Source: Bryobacteraceae bacterium (GTDB lineage: Bacteria > Acidobacteriota > Terriglobia > Bryobacterales > Bryobacteraceae). From it: DNA of 64,000 bases. A program made the position numbers and the translations under genes. Under the pieces are notes generated by a model. That model searched no databases. It saw only the letters and a program-made list of their open reading frames with translations, and was not told the DNA's origin. The DNA lies in NCBI GenBank assembly GCA_029975915.1, contig JARKOC010000352.1, positions 310,001-374,000 of the forward strand. Direction: 5' to 3'. This document shows, in pieces, positions 25,799 to 34,960 of the stretch (position 1 is the stretch's first letter; the number at the start of each line of letters is the position of its first letter).

Positions 25799-26326
25799 AT
25801 GACATCAATGGCCAACGCCTCACTCTCCATACTCCGCCTGACCCTCGCCGGACAGGCCCTGCTTCAATCCGATCCGCGCGGCATCGATGTTCCGGACGGC
25901 GCAGAAGGCGCCCTGGCCGACGAGATCCGGCTGGCGCAAGCCGCGCCTGAGGCCGCCGAACTGGAATACAACCGGCTGTTTCTCAATCCTTTGGGCGCAG
26001 TCTGCCACTTCTGGCAATCGGTGTACGCTGACGAGCCGCGGTTGTTTGGTCCGGCGCATCACTCGGCGCTCGAGTGGTTTCGCCGCTACGGCGCCGAGCC
26101 GCAAAATGCCCAGGAGCCGGCCGACCATCTTGGCCTGCTGCTGCTGTTCTACGCCCGCCTGATCGAAGAAGACGAACCCTCGGAAACAACCGGCGCCTTT
26201 GCGCGTGAGCACATCGCCTGGGCGTTGCAGTTCGCCGGGAAGCTGCAACAGGAAGCGCGGCATCCGCTCTATCTCGCGCTGGCCCGCGAGATTCAGATGA
26301 TCTGCGGCGAATTCACCGGCCGCTAG
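25799..26326 (+). CDS. TorD/DmsD-like chaperone for the molybdo-enzyme
   Basis: This 175-residue helical protein has the TorD-family core: LEYNRLFLNPLG, CHFWQSVYADEPRLFG and EPADHLGLLLLFYARLI. Such proteins bind the Tat leader of a molybdoenzyme and hold it back until the cofactor is inserted. It lies 75 bases downstream of the catalytic subunit and very likely serves it. The stop TAG sits in a CTAG palindrome shared with the convergent CBS gene, so each gene's stop codon overlaps the other's. Confidence 0.88.
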   Translation: MTSMANASLSILRLTLAGQALLQSDPRGIDVPDGAEGALADEIRLAQAAPEAAELEYNRLFLNPLGAVCHFWQSVYADEPRLFGPAHHSALEWFRRYGAEPQNAQEPADHLGLLLLFYARLIEEDEPSETTGAFAREHIAWALQFAGKLQQEARHPLYLALAREIQMICGEFTGR

Positions 26327-26769
26327 GCCATATAGTCGCCGGCGATGTAATGCTGCAACTGTTCAATAGTTTCTTTTTGAAGTGAGATCAGCGTTTTGAT
26401 CATATCGCCGCTGGAGACGACGCCGATCACACGCCCGTCCTTGGTCACTGGAAGGTGGCGGATGCGCCGTTCGCTGACAAGACGCATGGCCTGTTCAAGA
26501 GTGAGATCCGGCGAGGCGGAGACGACATCGGCAGTCATGATCTCGGCCACGGGCGTTTCGCGCGAAGCACGTCCCTGAAGAACGACTTTGCGGGTGTAAT
26601 CCCGTTCGCTAAGAATGCCGGCGAGCTGGTCGCCGTCCATGACGAGAAGGGCGCCGACGCCCTTTTCCGACATCATCTTGATGGCATCGAATACGGAAGC
26701 GGAGGGCGCGATCGAATAGACGTCGTACCCTTTCATCTCCAGCAACGCTGCAAGAGTAATCTGACTCAT
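26323..26769 (-). CDS. Tandem CBS-domain protein
   Basis: The 148-residue protein has two CBS motifs (about 15-70: IAPSASVFDAIKMMSEKGVG...GILSERDYTRKV; about 78-135: ADVVSASPDLTLEQAMRLV...VIGVVSSGDMIK). Pairs of CBS domains form a Bateman module that senses adenosine nucleotides. No other domain is attached, so it likely acts as a regulator of a partner protein that is not identified here. The ATG at 26769 is favoured over a GTG three codons earlier. Confidence 0.9.
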   Translation of the reverse strand: MSQITLAALLEMKGYDVYSIAPSASVFDAIKMMSEKGVGALLVMDGDQLAGILSERDYTRKVVLQGRASRETPVAEIMTADVVSASPDLTLEQAMRLVSERRIRHLPVTKDGRVIGVVSSGDMIKTLISLQKETIEQLQHYIAGDYMA

Positions 26770-26878
26770 GATCCCCACTGACCTCCAGTCGGCTTGCAGC
26801 CAGCGGCGATCCCAACTCGCAGCCGGCCCTTCAGGGCATTATAAGCGACTCTGGCCGTGGCGCAACTCGAGGCTCCGG

Positions 26879-27727
26879 CTATCGCCCGCGCAGGAGTTCG
26901 TCTGCGAGCAATACGGCCGGCCTGATTCCGGCCACATCATGCACGCGCACGATGTGAGCCCCGGCAAAGACAGCGGCCACGGCCACGGCCGCGGCGAGCG
27001 AGGGCGCCGTTTCGCACTGAGGCACGGTGGCGAACGGCTTGCCTGACGGCGAGACCTGGATCGGGAAACCGAGGGCGGCCAGACGATCCAACCTCGACAG
27101 CAACTCGGTGTTTTGCTCCTTGCGCTTGCCCAGACCAAAACCGGGATCGATGACGATGCTTTCCTTCGGCACGCCAGCCGTGATCGCCCTGCCGGCCGAC
27201 GCGCTCAATTCGGCGACGGCTGCGCCCGAGGGGTCCTTGATCGGAGCCTGTTTGCCCCACTGTTCAGGCGTCCCGCGCATATGCTGAACGACAAGGCCAG
27301 CATCGTGCTGCAGCGCGATCTTGGCCAGCGAAGGCTCGATCGTCAGCCCGGTGGGGTCCTTGAGGATCTCGACGCCCATTTCCAGCGCCTGGGCTGCCAC
27401 GGCGGCATTGCTGGTTTCGACGCAGACAGGTTTTCCAAGCTTGCCCCTCAACCGTTTCAACACCGGGATCAATCGCCGCTTCTCCTCAGCTTCTGAAATC
27501 CTGGCTACGCCCGGCCGCCAGGACTGCGCGCCAACCTCGACGATATCGGCGCCCTGTTCGGCCATCTCGATGGCATGAACATAGGCAAGCTCCGGCTCCT
27601 GATAGCGTCCTTTTTCGGCCGGCGAATCCGGCGTGACGTTCAGGATTCCAACGATCAAGGTCCGCTCCCCCAAATGGAGGACCTGCTTCTTGAATTTCCA
27701 ATCAACGAGTCTGCGTGGCATCGGCAC
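26879..27727 (-). CDS. folP: Dihydropteroate synthase, divergent
   Basis: The 282-residue TIM barrel joins pABA to the pterin pyrophosphate in folate synthesis. Most catalytic motifs are present in altered form: GILNVTPDSP (usually followed by FSDGG), GAQSWRPG (usually GAESTRPG), ILKDPTG (usually INDVSG), DPGFGLGK, SPSGKPFA with Lys, and IVRVHDV. The changed loops include residues around the pABA and sulfonamide pocket, so drug sensitivity and substrate use might differ. It follows a permease gene by 26 bases in a run that begins at tyrS. Confidence 0.85.
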   Translation of the reverse strand: MPMPRRLVDWKFKKQVLHLGERTLIVGILNVTPDSPAEKGRYQEPELAYVHAIEMAEQGADIVEVGAQSWRPGVARISEAEEKRRLIPVLKRLRGKLGKPVCVETSNAAVAAQALEMGVEILKDPTGLTIEPSLAKIALQHDAGLVVQHMRGTPEQWGKQAPIKDPSGAAVAELSASAGRAITAGVPKESIVIDPGFGLGKRKEQNTELLSRLDRLAALGFPIQVSPSGKPFATVPQCETAPSLAAAVAVAAVFAGAHIVRVHDVAGIRPAVLLADELLRGR

Positions 27728-27753
27728 TTCCCATCTTCGCAGGTACGCAAAGA

Positions 27754-29010
27754 CTATTCGTAGCGCAGGCAGACGATCGGATCCAGACGGGCAGCGCGGT
27801 CTGCGGGCCAGTAGCCGAAGAACAACCCCACGGCGCCCGACAAACCAGCGCCCATCGCCATCCAGAAGATCGACACCGCCGCCGGTATCGACGGGATGGT
27901 TGCCCGAACCACCCAGGCCACCACGGCACCCAAGGCGATGCCGATGAGGCCGCCGGCGATAGTCAGAGTGACCGCTTCAAGAAGGAACTGCACGCGGATG
28001 TCACTTGCCCTTGCGCCAATCGCCTTGCGGACGCCGATCTCGCGTGTGCGTTCGGTCACCGAGATCAGCATAATGTTCATCACGCCGATTCCGCCGACCA
28101 GGAGCCCGATCGAACTGATCACCGATGTCAGAATCACGATCGCACCGGTAAGCTGGTTCCAGAGGTTGCTGAGGAAGTCCGACGAGATCAGCTCGAAATC
28201 GTTTTCCTTGTTGGGGGGCACCTTCCTGATGCGCCGCAACGCTTCTTCCACCTGCGCCTGTCCGGTTGCGGTGTCCACGTCTTTCCGGATGGTGAACCCG
28301 ATCACCAGTTCCTTGGCGTCAGGATTGTGCTTGCGAAAATTCGACAGCGGCACCATGGCGAACTGGTCCACGCCAGGCCCGCCCAACAGACCCGGTTCGG
28401 GCTGAAAGACTCCAATCACCTCGTAAGAAGTCCCGTTGATGAAGACCGTCTTTCCAATGGGATCCGATGGCCCAAACAGCGACTCGGCGACCTCGGAACC
28501 GAGCACAGTCACCGCTGCCGCCCGCGCCTCCTCGGCTTCTGTATAGAACCTGCCCCGCTCCACGACGAACATCGGGATCACATCGATGTAAACAGGTTCG
28601 GCGCCCCTTAAAATCAGGTTTTCGACTCGCTTGCCCTGATAACGGATTTCGGAAGCCTGCCCGAAGAACGTCGCACGGGTCCCCATGACTGTCAACTGGT
28701 CCACCGCGGGCGCCGATTCGCGGATCTTCCGGCCATCATCGTATTGCAGGTACTTACGAAGCCGGATCTTTTCAGGCATCCGCATCGGATCGGTGCCCGC
28801 GGGAAAGCGCGTGACATAGAACGACCGGGATCCCATCTGCTCGACCTTGTTGGCGACAAACCTGTTCAAGCCATCGATGATCGACGCCACTGCGATCACG
28901 CTGGTGACTCCTATGACGATGCCGAGCAGCGTCAGCCCACTTCGCACCTTATGCGAGCGCAACGTGTCGAGCGAGACTTTCAGGTTTTCGCCGAACTCAG
29001 CCCAGGTCAT
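27754..29010 (-). CDS. FtsX/MacB-type ABC transporter permease
   Basis: This 418-residue inner-membrane protein has the MacB layout: one N-terminal helix (SGLTLLGIVIGVTSVIAVAS, about 24-45), a large periplasmic domain (about 45-290) and three C-terminal helices with the conserved ISSIGLLVGGIGVMNIMLIS and VTERTREIGVRKAIGA motifs. Members export lipids, peptides or drugs, or transmit mechanical force. No ATPase gene is nearby. It starts 2 bases after the stop of a second permease of the same kind, so the pair could form a heterodimer. Confidence 0.93.
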   Translation of the reverse strand: MTWAEFGENLKVSLDTLRSHKVRSGLTLLGIVIGVTSVIAVASIIDGLNRFVANKVEQMGSRSFYVTRFPAGTDPMRMPEKIRLRKYLQYDDGRKIRESAPAVDQLTVMGTRATFFGQASEIRYQGKRVENLILRGAEPVYIDVIPMFVVERGRFYTEAEEARAAAVTVLGSEVAESLFGPSDPIGKTVFINGTSYEVIGVFQPEPGLLGGPGVDQFAMVPLSNFRKHNPDAKELVIGFTIRKDVDTATGQAQVEEALRRIRKVPPNKENDFELISSDFLSNLWNQLTGAIVILTSVISSIGLLVGGIGVMNIMLISVTERTREIGVRKAIGARASDIRVQFLLEAVTLTIAGGLIGIALGAVVAWVVRATIPSIPAAVSIFWMAMGAGLSGAVGLFFGYWPADRAARLDPIVCLRYE

Positions 29011-29012
29011 CG

Positions 29013-30239
29013 CTAGTCCGCCCTCAACGCTTCAACAGGATCCAGTTTCGCCGCCCGGCTGGCCGGATAGATCCCGAAGAAAAGTCCGATCGCCGAACTC
29101 AGCGCCAATCCTAGGATCGCCACCCGGGTCTGTACCGAGGCGGGGAAGGAAGTATACCGGTTCAGCAGTTCAGCGCAAACGAAGCCCAGGGCAATACCGA
29201 GCGCCCCGCCCACCAGACACTGAAGCACGCTCTCGATGAGGAACTGCTTCATAATGTCGCCTTCGCTGGCGCCCACCGCTCTCCTGATCCCGATCTCCTT
29301 CGTGCGCTCGGTGACGCTCACCAGCATGACGTTCATAATCACGATGCCACCCACCAGCGCGGAAATCGAACTGACCAGAATGAACACAGCGAAAAACGCG
29401 CCGCTGATCTGCCCCCAAAGCTGGATGTAGCTATCCTTGGTCCCGATGAAGAAATCGTCGTCCTGGTTAGGCCGCAGATGCCGGCGCGCCCGCATGATCT
29501 GGCGCGCGCGGTCCTGGGCGCGCTCGAAGCCCACCTTGTCGTTGGGCACCTTAACATTGATCGTGAGGCTGTACCGCGCGCCGCGCATCTTCAGAAACGT
29601 GTTTAGCGGGATGATGGCGAAGTTGTCGGTGTCCTGGCCCAGCACTGCTCCACCGCGCTCGACAACGCCGACAATTGTGAATTCCCGGTCGGCGAGCTTG
29701 ATGATCTTTCCCAGCGGATCGGCTTCGCCGAAGAACTTGTCCCTGAGCGTTGCACCGATGACGCACACACGCGCGGCGTGATCGTCCTCTGGGGCCGCGA
29801 TCGGACGGCCTAGTTCGATCGTGCGCGTATCGATTTCGGCCATTGAAGGCGTCTGGCCCTGGATGCTGACATCCAATTGCTCCACGTCGCCCAGACGCGC
29901 CCTGGCCGACATTGAACCGGAAGCGCCAGTGAGAACGCATTCGGCGCACTGGTCCTTGAGAGCAAGATAGTCCTCCATGTAAATGCGCTTGTTCTTCAGG
30001 GCCTTGAGGATAACATCGTAGTCAGTAACAGCGAACGGCATCCGGCCCAACTGGAAGACATCGGCGCCCAGGTTGGCCACCTTCGTTTCAACGTAGACAT
30101 TGGCTCCCTGAACGATGGTGACCACGGCGATCAGTGTCGCCACGCCCATCGTCAGCCCGAGCATCGTTAAAGCGGCACGCAAGCGGTGGCTACTCAAGGC
30201 ATCCTTGCTCAACCGGAGGGTGTCGCTAAAAGCAAGCAC
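29013..30239 (-). CDS. FtsX/MacB-type ABC transporter permease (second of pair)
   Basis: The 408-residue protein has the same layout as its neighbour: N-terminal helix (RAALTMLGLTMGVATLIAVV), a periplasmic domain, then three helices with SSISALVGGIVIMNVMLVSV and VTERTKEIGIRRAVGA. The periplasmic domain has a Cys pair in DQCAECVL absent from the other permease. The start is GTG, 7 bases after the tyrS stop, with only a weak ribosome site, which suggests translational coupling to tyrS. The C-terminal EALRAD ending is usual for MacB-like permeases. Confidence 0.92.
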   Translation of the reverse strand: MLAFSDTLRLSKDALSSHRLRAALTMLGLTMGVATLIAVVTIVQGANVYVETKVANLGADVFQLGRMPFAVTDYDVILKALKNKRIYMEDYLALKDQCAECVLTGASGSMSARARLGDVEQLDVSIQGQTPSMAEIDTRTIELGRPIAAPEDDHAARVCVIGATLRDKFFGEADPLGKIIKLADREFTIVGVVERGGAVLGQDTDNFAIIPLNTFLKMRGARYSLTINVKVPNDKVGFERAQDRARQIMRARRHLRPNQDDDFFIGTKDSYIQLWGQISGAFFAVFILVSSISALVGGIVIMNVMLVSVTERTKEIGIRRAVGASEGDIMKQFLIESVLQCLVGGALGIALGFVCAELLNRYTSFPASVQTRVAILGLALSSAIGLFFGIYPASRAAKLDPVEALRAD

Positions 30240-30246
30240 GGCTGCG

Positions 30247-31455
30247 TTACTCGACGATCACCCGCTTCCAGCGCTTGCCCGCCCGGACGAAGTAGCCGCC
30301 CGTGTCGAGCCGCTGTCCAGGCCCCTGGATCTCCACCTTTACCTTGTCCAACTCGCGGAAGACCTCGACGGCGCCTGACTTCACCAGCCTGTCCGCCTCA
30401 GTTCCGGACGAGGCAAGCCCGCTCAGCGCCAGGACCTTGCCCAGCCGAGGGTCACCGGCTGTGGCCGTATCCAGATTTTCCGGAATCTGACCCTGGCTGA
30501 CATCACGCAGCCAGGCGTCCCTTGCCGCTTTGCCCGCTTGCGCGCCGTGGTAATCAGATGCGATCCGCTCGCACAGATCCAGCTTGATATCGCGGGGGTT
30601 GCGGCCCGAATTCTTTAACGCGCGGATTTCGGAGATGGTCAAGTCGGTCAGCAACTCGTAATAGCGCCACATCATGTCGTCGCTGATGGACATGAGCTTC
30701 TTTACCATCACGTCCGGCGGTTCATGGATGCCAACGTAATTGCCCTTGGACTTCGACATCTTCTCGACGCCGTCGAGACCTTCGAGAATCGGAACGGTGG
30801 CGACGATTTGTGGCTTCTGGCCGTAGTCGCGCTGCAAGTCGCGCCCCACCAGGAGGTTGAATTTCTGGTCTGTGCCGCCCAGTTCGATGTCGCATTCCAG
30901 TGCGACGGAATCGTAGCCCTGGCCGAGCGGATACAACATTTCGTGCACGGAAATCGGCGTCCCCTCACGAAGACGTTTCGAGAAGTCGTCGCGTTCGAGA
31001 ATTCGTGCGACCGTGAAGCGCGACGCGAGCTTGACCATGGAAACCCAGTTCAGGGGCTCGAGCCATTCGCTGTTGAAGCGGACCTCGGTTTTACCTGGGT
31101 CGAGGATCTTGAAGACCTGTTCCTTGTAGGTTTCGGCGTTGGCGTCGATCTCTTCGCGGGTCATGGGCGGGCGCGTGATGTTGCGCCCGGTTGGGTCGCC
31201 GATCAGTCCCGTCATGTCGCCGATGAGGAAGATGACGGTGTGGCCCATGTCCTGAAAATGCTTCATTTTCCTGATCAAAACGGTATGGCCCAGATGGAGG
31301 TCCGGGGCCGTGGGATCAAAGCCCGTCTTGACGCGCATCGGACGTCCTGTTTGGCAGGACTCCTCCAAGCGCTCTTTTAGATCCTCCTCGCGAATGATCT
31401 CCGCAAAACCCTTTTTCAGGTACTCAAGCTGATACTCAACACTCGGAAACGTCAC
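30247..31455 (-). CDS. tyrS: Tyrosyl-tRNA synthetase
   Basis: The 402-residue class I synthetase charges tRNA-Tyr. HLGHTV (HIGH box), [19 protein letters not shown] (KMSKS) and a C-terminal S4-like RNA-binding region ([20 protein letters not shown]) are all present. It belongs to the TyrS subgroup with a longer insert ([21 protein letters not shown]). The start is taken as GTG at 31455, where similarity to the family begins; GGAAGG abuts it and a TACAAT box (-10-like) lies 6 bases upstream, so the message may be leaderless. It heads the run tyrS-permease-permease-folP. Confidence 0.94.
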   Translation of the reverse strand: MTFPSVEYQLEYLKKGFAEIIREEDLKERLEESCQTGRPMRVKTGFDPTAPDLHLGHTVLIRKMKHFQDMGHTVIFLIGDMTGLIGDPTGRNITRPPMTREEIDANAETYKEQVFKILDPGKTEVRFNSEWLEPLNWVSMVKLASRFTVARILERDDFSKRLREGTPISVHEMLYPLGQGYDSVALECDIELGGTDQKFNLLVGRDLQRDYGQKPQIVATVPILEGLDGVEKMSKSKGNYVGIHEPPDVMVKKLMSISDDMMWRYYELLTDLTISEIRALKNSGRNPRDIKLDLCERIASDYHGAQAGKAARDAWLRDVSQGQIPENLDTATAGDPRLGKVLALSGLASSGTEADRLVKSGAVEVFRELDKVKVEIQGPGQRLDTGGYFVRAGKRWKRVIVE

Positions 31456-31628
31456 CCTTCCATTGTATGGGCCGCACTCGGGTCCTCGCGACGTGACCGG
31501 CGCGTCCAGCGGCCAATGGAGGCGAAAAATCATACCAAGCCCTCCGCCGGCCGCCGCCCGCGTTACCCTGGAATCAGCCGTGCGCACAAGCCGCTATCGA
31601 CACGCCGCACCGAGGTAACCGACCCGCC

Positions 31629-33551
31629 TTGTCCCGCACCCTTACCGTCAAGAAGTTCTTCGCCCGCAATGGCCCCCTGGCGCAGTCCCATCCCAACTAC
31701 GAGTACCGTCCCGGCCAGCTTGAGATGGCCCTCGCGATCGAGGAGGCCCTCGCCCAGCACCGCCACCAGATCGTTGAGGCCGGAACGGGCACGGGCAAGA
31801 CAATCGCCTACCTGGTGCCCGCCATCCTCTCCGGCAAGCGCGTCATCGTCTCCACGGGAACCAAGAACTTGCAGGAGCAGCTTTTTTTCAAGGACATCCC
31901 GTTTCTCCAGCAGTTCTTCCCCAATCTCAAGGCCTGCTACCTCAAGGGACGCTCCAATTACGCGTGCCGCCAGAAGATCTACGACGCTCAAAAGGAGCCC
32001 ATACTCACCGGACTTGAGGAGGTCTCCGACTTCCAGATCATCAAGGAGTGGGAGGAGACGACGGACTCCGGCGATCGCGCTTCGATCACCGGTCTTGCCG
32101 AATCCTCCACGGTCTGGGCCAAGCTTGACGCGCGCGGCGACCTCTGCACCGGCCAGAAATGCGCTCAATTCGAACGATGTTTCGTCACTCTCGCCCGCCA
32201 GCAAGCCTATGAGAGCGACATCGTCATCGTCAACCACCATCTCTTTTTTGCTGACCTCGCCGTCAAAGAGCACGATGCCGCAGCCGGCATCCTGCCCGAC
32301 TACGCCGCCGTCATCTTCGATGAAGCGCACGAGCTTGAGGATGTCGCCGGCCAATATTTCGGCATCTCTATCTCGTCGCTCCAAGTAGAGGATCTGCGCC
32401 GCGACATCCTCTCGCTCGCCCGCCGCAAGGATTTCCTTACCGCCCAACTTGACCATATTCTGGTCATGCTGCTGGACCACTCCGACCGTTTTTTCGCCCT
32501 GTTTCCCAACCAGGAGGGCCGCGCCAGTTTTACTCACCAAAACTCGTTTCTGGAGCACTACGCCGAGCAGTACAAACACTTCGGCGGCGCCCTGGAACTA
32601 TTGGCCACGCAGCTCAAACTCGTGAAGGACTCGCCGGACGAACTGATGCCACTGCATCGCCGCGCCGAGGAGATGATCGCCCGGCTGCGGTTCTGGATGG
32701 AGTCTGGCGACGAAACCTTTGTTTACTGGATCGAGCGCCGCGGGCGCGGCTGTTACCTCCAGGCAACGCCCATTGACGTATCGAATCTCCTTCGCGACCG
32801 TCTCTTCTGCGAGGGTCCGCCGGCGGTGCTCACCTCGGCCACGCTGGCCGTCGGCGGCGGATTCTCCTTCATCAAGGAACGCCTTGGCATCTCGATGCCG
32901 CGCGAGTTGATTGTCCCGTCACACTTTGACTACCAGAACCAGGCTCTGCTGTACGTTCCCGAGCATCTGCCCGATGTACGCTCACCCGGGTTCCTCGCCG
33001 CCGCGGTCCGCGAGATCACCGAATTGCTGTCTCATTCGCGCGGCCGGGCGTTTGTCCTGTTCACCTCTTACGCCCAGATGCGTGCCGCGTTCGAACGAAT
33101 CGAACGCGAACTCGACTACCCCGTTCTGCTCCAGGGCACCAAGCCGCAACGCGCGCTGATCCACGAGTTCCGCAACACGCCGCATTGCGTGCTGTTCGCC
33201 ACCTCTTCGTTCTGGCAGGGCGTCGATGTGCAGGGCGATCAATTGAGCTGCGTTATCATTGATAAGTTGCCGTTTGCCGTGCCGAGCGACCCGATCGTCG
33301 ATGCGCGCATCCGCAGCGTCCGCGCCGCTGGTGGAAATCCGTTTTTTGACTACCAGGTGCCTCAGGCGGCGATTGCACTGAAACAGGGTTTCGGGCGGCT
33401 GATCCGTAGCAAGCAGGACCGGGGCGTGGTCGTCTTGCTGGATAATCGCATGACCAAACAGCGCTACGGCCGGGTCTTTTTTGAGAGTCTCCCAGACTAC
33501 CGTTTTACTGACGACATCCGGGAGGTTGAGAGTTTCTTCGACAATGTTTGA
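31629..33551 (+). CDS. DinG/XPD-like ATP-dependent DNA helicase
   Basis: The 640-residue superfamily 2 helicase has Walker A (GTGTGKTIAY), four Cys for an XPD-type [4Fe-4S] cluster (NYACRQ, then CTGQKCAQFERCFV), the VNHHLFFAD block, DEAH in IFDEAHELED, and the C-terminal motifs SFWQGVDVQGDQLSCVIIDKLPF and QGFGRLIRS. It unwinds 5'-tailed or R-loop/D-loop DNA. The start is a TTG with only a distant GAGGT site, so the N-terminus is uncertain by a few residues. Its stop overlaps the queD start by 8 bases. Confidence 0.9.
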   Translation: MSRTLTVKKFFARNGPLAQSHPNYEYRPGQLEMALAIEEALAQHRHQIVEAGTGTGKTIAYLVPAILSGKRVIVSTGTKNLQEQLFFKDIPFLQQFFPNLKACYLKGRSNYACRQKIYDAQKEPILTGLEEVSDFQIIKEWEETTDSGDRASITGLAESSTVWAKLDARGDLCTGQKCAQFERCFVTLARQQAYESDIVIVNHHLFFADLAVKEHDAAAGILPDYAAVIFDEAHELEDVAGQYFGISISSLQVEDLRRDILSLARRKDFLTAQLDHILVMLLDHSDRFFALFPNQEGRASFTHQNSFLEHYAEQYKHFGGALELLATQLKLVKDSPDELMPLHRRAEEMIARLRFWMESGDETFVYWIERRGRGCYLQATPIDVSNLLRDRLFCEGPPAVLTSATLAVGGGFSFIKERLGISMPRELIVPSHFDYQNQALLYVPEHLPDVRSPGFLAAAVREITELLSHSRGRAFVLFTSYAQMRAAFERIERELDYPVLLQGTKPQRALIHEFRNTPHCVLFATSSFWQGVDVQGDQLSCVIIDKLPFAVPSDPIVDARIRSVRAAGGNPFFDYQVPQAAIALKQGFGRLIRSKQDRGVVVLLDNRMTKQRYGRVFFESLPDYRFTDDIREVESFFDNV

Positions 33552-33924
33552 ACTCCGCGTTGAACACAGCTTTCCCGCCGGCCACCACCTGCGCGACTAT
33601 GCCGGCAAGTGCGCAACCCCGCACGGCCACAATTACCGCGTCCAACTCGCCGTCACCGGCCCGGCCCTCAATCCCATCGGACTTCTGCTCGACTTCTCCG
33701 ACCTCAAGAAAGCGCTTCGCGCCGTGGCCGAAACCCTCGACCACAAATATCTGAACGACCTCCCGTTCTTCGCAGACCGCAACACATCGGCCGAAAACAT
33801 CGCCGTGTACTTCTTCGAGGAGTTGTCAAAACTTCTCGCCCCGGCGCTTGAGGCCGCCTCCGCCCGCATCTCAGAAATCGTCGTCCAGGAGACCGACACC
33901 GCCTGGGCCGTCTACCGGCCCTGA
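33544..33924 (+). CDS. queD: 6-carboxy-tetrahydropterin synthase (QueD/PTPS family)
   Basis: The 126-residue enzyme converts dihydroneopterin triphosphate to 6-carboxytetrahydropterin in queuosine synthesis. The zinc ligands are His in FPAGHHL and two His in the PHGHNY block. The catalytic Cys is in GKCATPHGHNY, and DHKYLND and VQETDTAWAVYRP (pterin-anchoring Glu) follow. The start overlaps the helicase 3' end. The last 73 bases have a diverged second copy at 35521-35592, beyond the protease/hicBA island, which suggests that DNA was inserted at the 3' end of this gene. Confidence 0.92.
   Translation: MFELRVEHSFPAGHHLRDYAGKCATPHGHNYRVQLAVTGPALNPIGLLLDFSDLKKALRAVAETLDHKYLNDLPFFADRNTSAENIAVYFFEELSKLLAPALEAASARISEIVVQETDTAWAVYRP
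33852..33924 (+). repeat. queD 3' end, left copy of island-flanking repeat
   Basis: This 73-base segment (the coding end of queD) matches 35521-35592 with about seven differences, most of them silent at codon third positions. The pair brackets 1.6 kb holding a protease gene and hicBA. Confidence 0.8.
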
Positions 33925-34011
33925 CAATTGCTGATCTGACCTGCAGACCTCTCGTCCCCAAAACAACACCTGATCCCTCCTGCTAAGCTCGATGGTTCGG
34001 AGGGTGCCATC

Positions 34012-34857
34012 GTGAGAGTTGAGACGCTTGCAGAACAACTTTTCTTCACCACGGTTCGGGTAGACACCGTTGGAGTAGACGGGATTTCCTACTCGGGTAC
34101 CGCGTTTCTCTTTGCACATCGTGTTGGTGATCAGGTATTTCGCTTTGTTGTCACAAACAAACACGTCGTCATGGGTATGCGAGAGGGGCTGCTCACATTC
34201 CTTCATCGAGATGGAACAAAGCCAAGAATCGGTCAAGGCTTTCGCCTCAATATCGAGGGCTGGCAGGATGCTTGGTTTGGGCACCCAGCGGAAGGAGTAG
34301 ATATCGCTGTCTCTCCATTCGGCCCCATGGAGGCCTACATCAAGCAGCAACACAATGTCGATCTCTTCTACCGCTTCATCGCCACTGAGATGATCCCCAG
34401 CCAGGACCAGGTTGACAATATCGATGCCCTTGAGTCGGTCACTTTTATCGGCTACCCGAACGGCGTCTGGGATAGTGTCAATTTGCTACCCGTCGCGCGA
34501 CGGGGCACCACCGCCACCCTATTGGAGGTGGATTTTGAAAACCGACCGTGCTTCTTGATCGATGCATCTGTCTTTGGGGGGTCCAGCGGAAGCCCCATTT
34601 TCATCTTCAATCAAGGGATCTACAGCGACCGGGCAGGAAATACCACGGTTGGATCGCGGCTCCTGTTCCTTGGAGTACTGGCGGAGGTCTTCTACCGAAC
34701 AGAACGGAATCAACTGGTCGTGGCCCCTGTGCCCACTCAATTATCTGTACAGTCTGAGCAGCGAGAGATGATTGACCTCGGTATCGCGTATAAGGCCAGG
34801 TGCGTCGTCGAGACAGTTGAGGCGTTGTTGAGAAGCAAAGGACTCATTGCAGACTAA
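34012..34857 (+). CDS. Trypsin-like serine protease domain protein of foreign composition
   Basis: This 281-residue protein has a trypsin-like fold with an intact triad: His51 in VTNKHVV, Asp97 in EGVDIAV and Ser192 in GGSSGSPIF. There is no signal peptide, so it is probably cytoplasmic; no PDZ or other domain is attached. GC content is visibly lower than in neighbours and codon use is less biased, which suggests transfer. It lies inside the segment bracketed by duplicated queD ends, next to hicBA. Stand-alone cytoplasmic trypsin-like proteins sometimes belong to defence modules, but no effector gene is seen. The start is GTG with GGAGG 8 bases upstream. Confidence 0.8.
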   Translation: MRVETLAEQLFFTTVRVDTVGVDGISYSGTAFLFAHRVGDQVFRFVVTNKHVVMGMREGLLTFLHRDGTKPRIGQGFRLNIEGWQDAWFGHPAEGVDIAVSPFGPMEAYIKQQHNVDLFYRFIATEMIPSQDQVDNIDALESVTFIGYPNGVWDSVNLLPVARRGTTATLLEVDFENRPCFLIDASVFGGSSGSPIFIFNQGIYSDRAGNTTVGSRLLFLGVLAEVFYRTERNQLVVAPVPTQLSVQSEQREMIDLGIAYKARCVVETVEALLRSKGLIAD

Positions 34858-34960
34858 TCGACCAGGTGGACGCTTCGCGAACTTGAATGATACGTGGGGT
34901 TGGCGGGTCCTTTCAAGGGCGGCTCATACCCACTGGAATCCCTGGCGCAAAATCTCTCCT

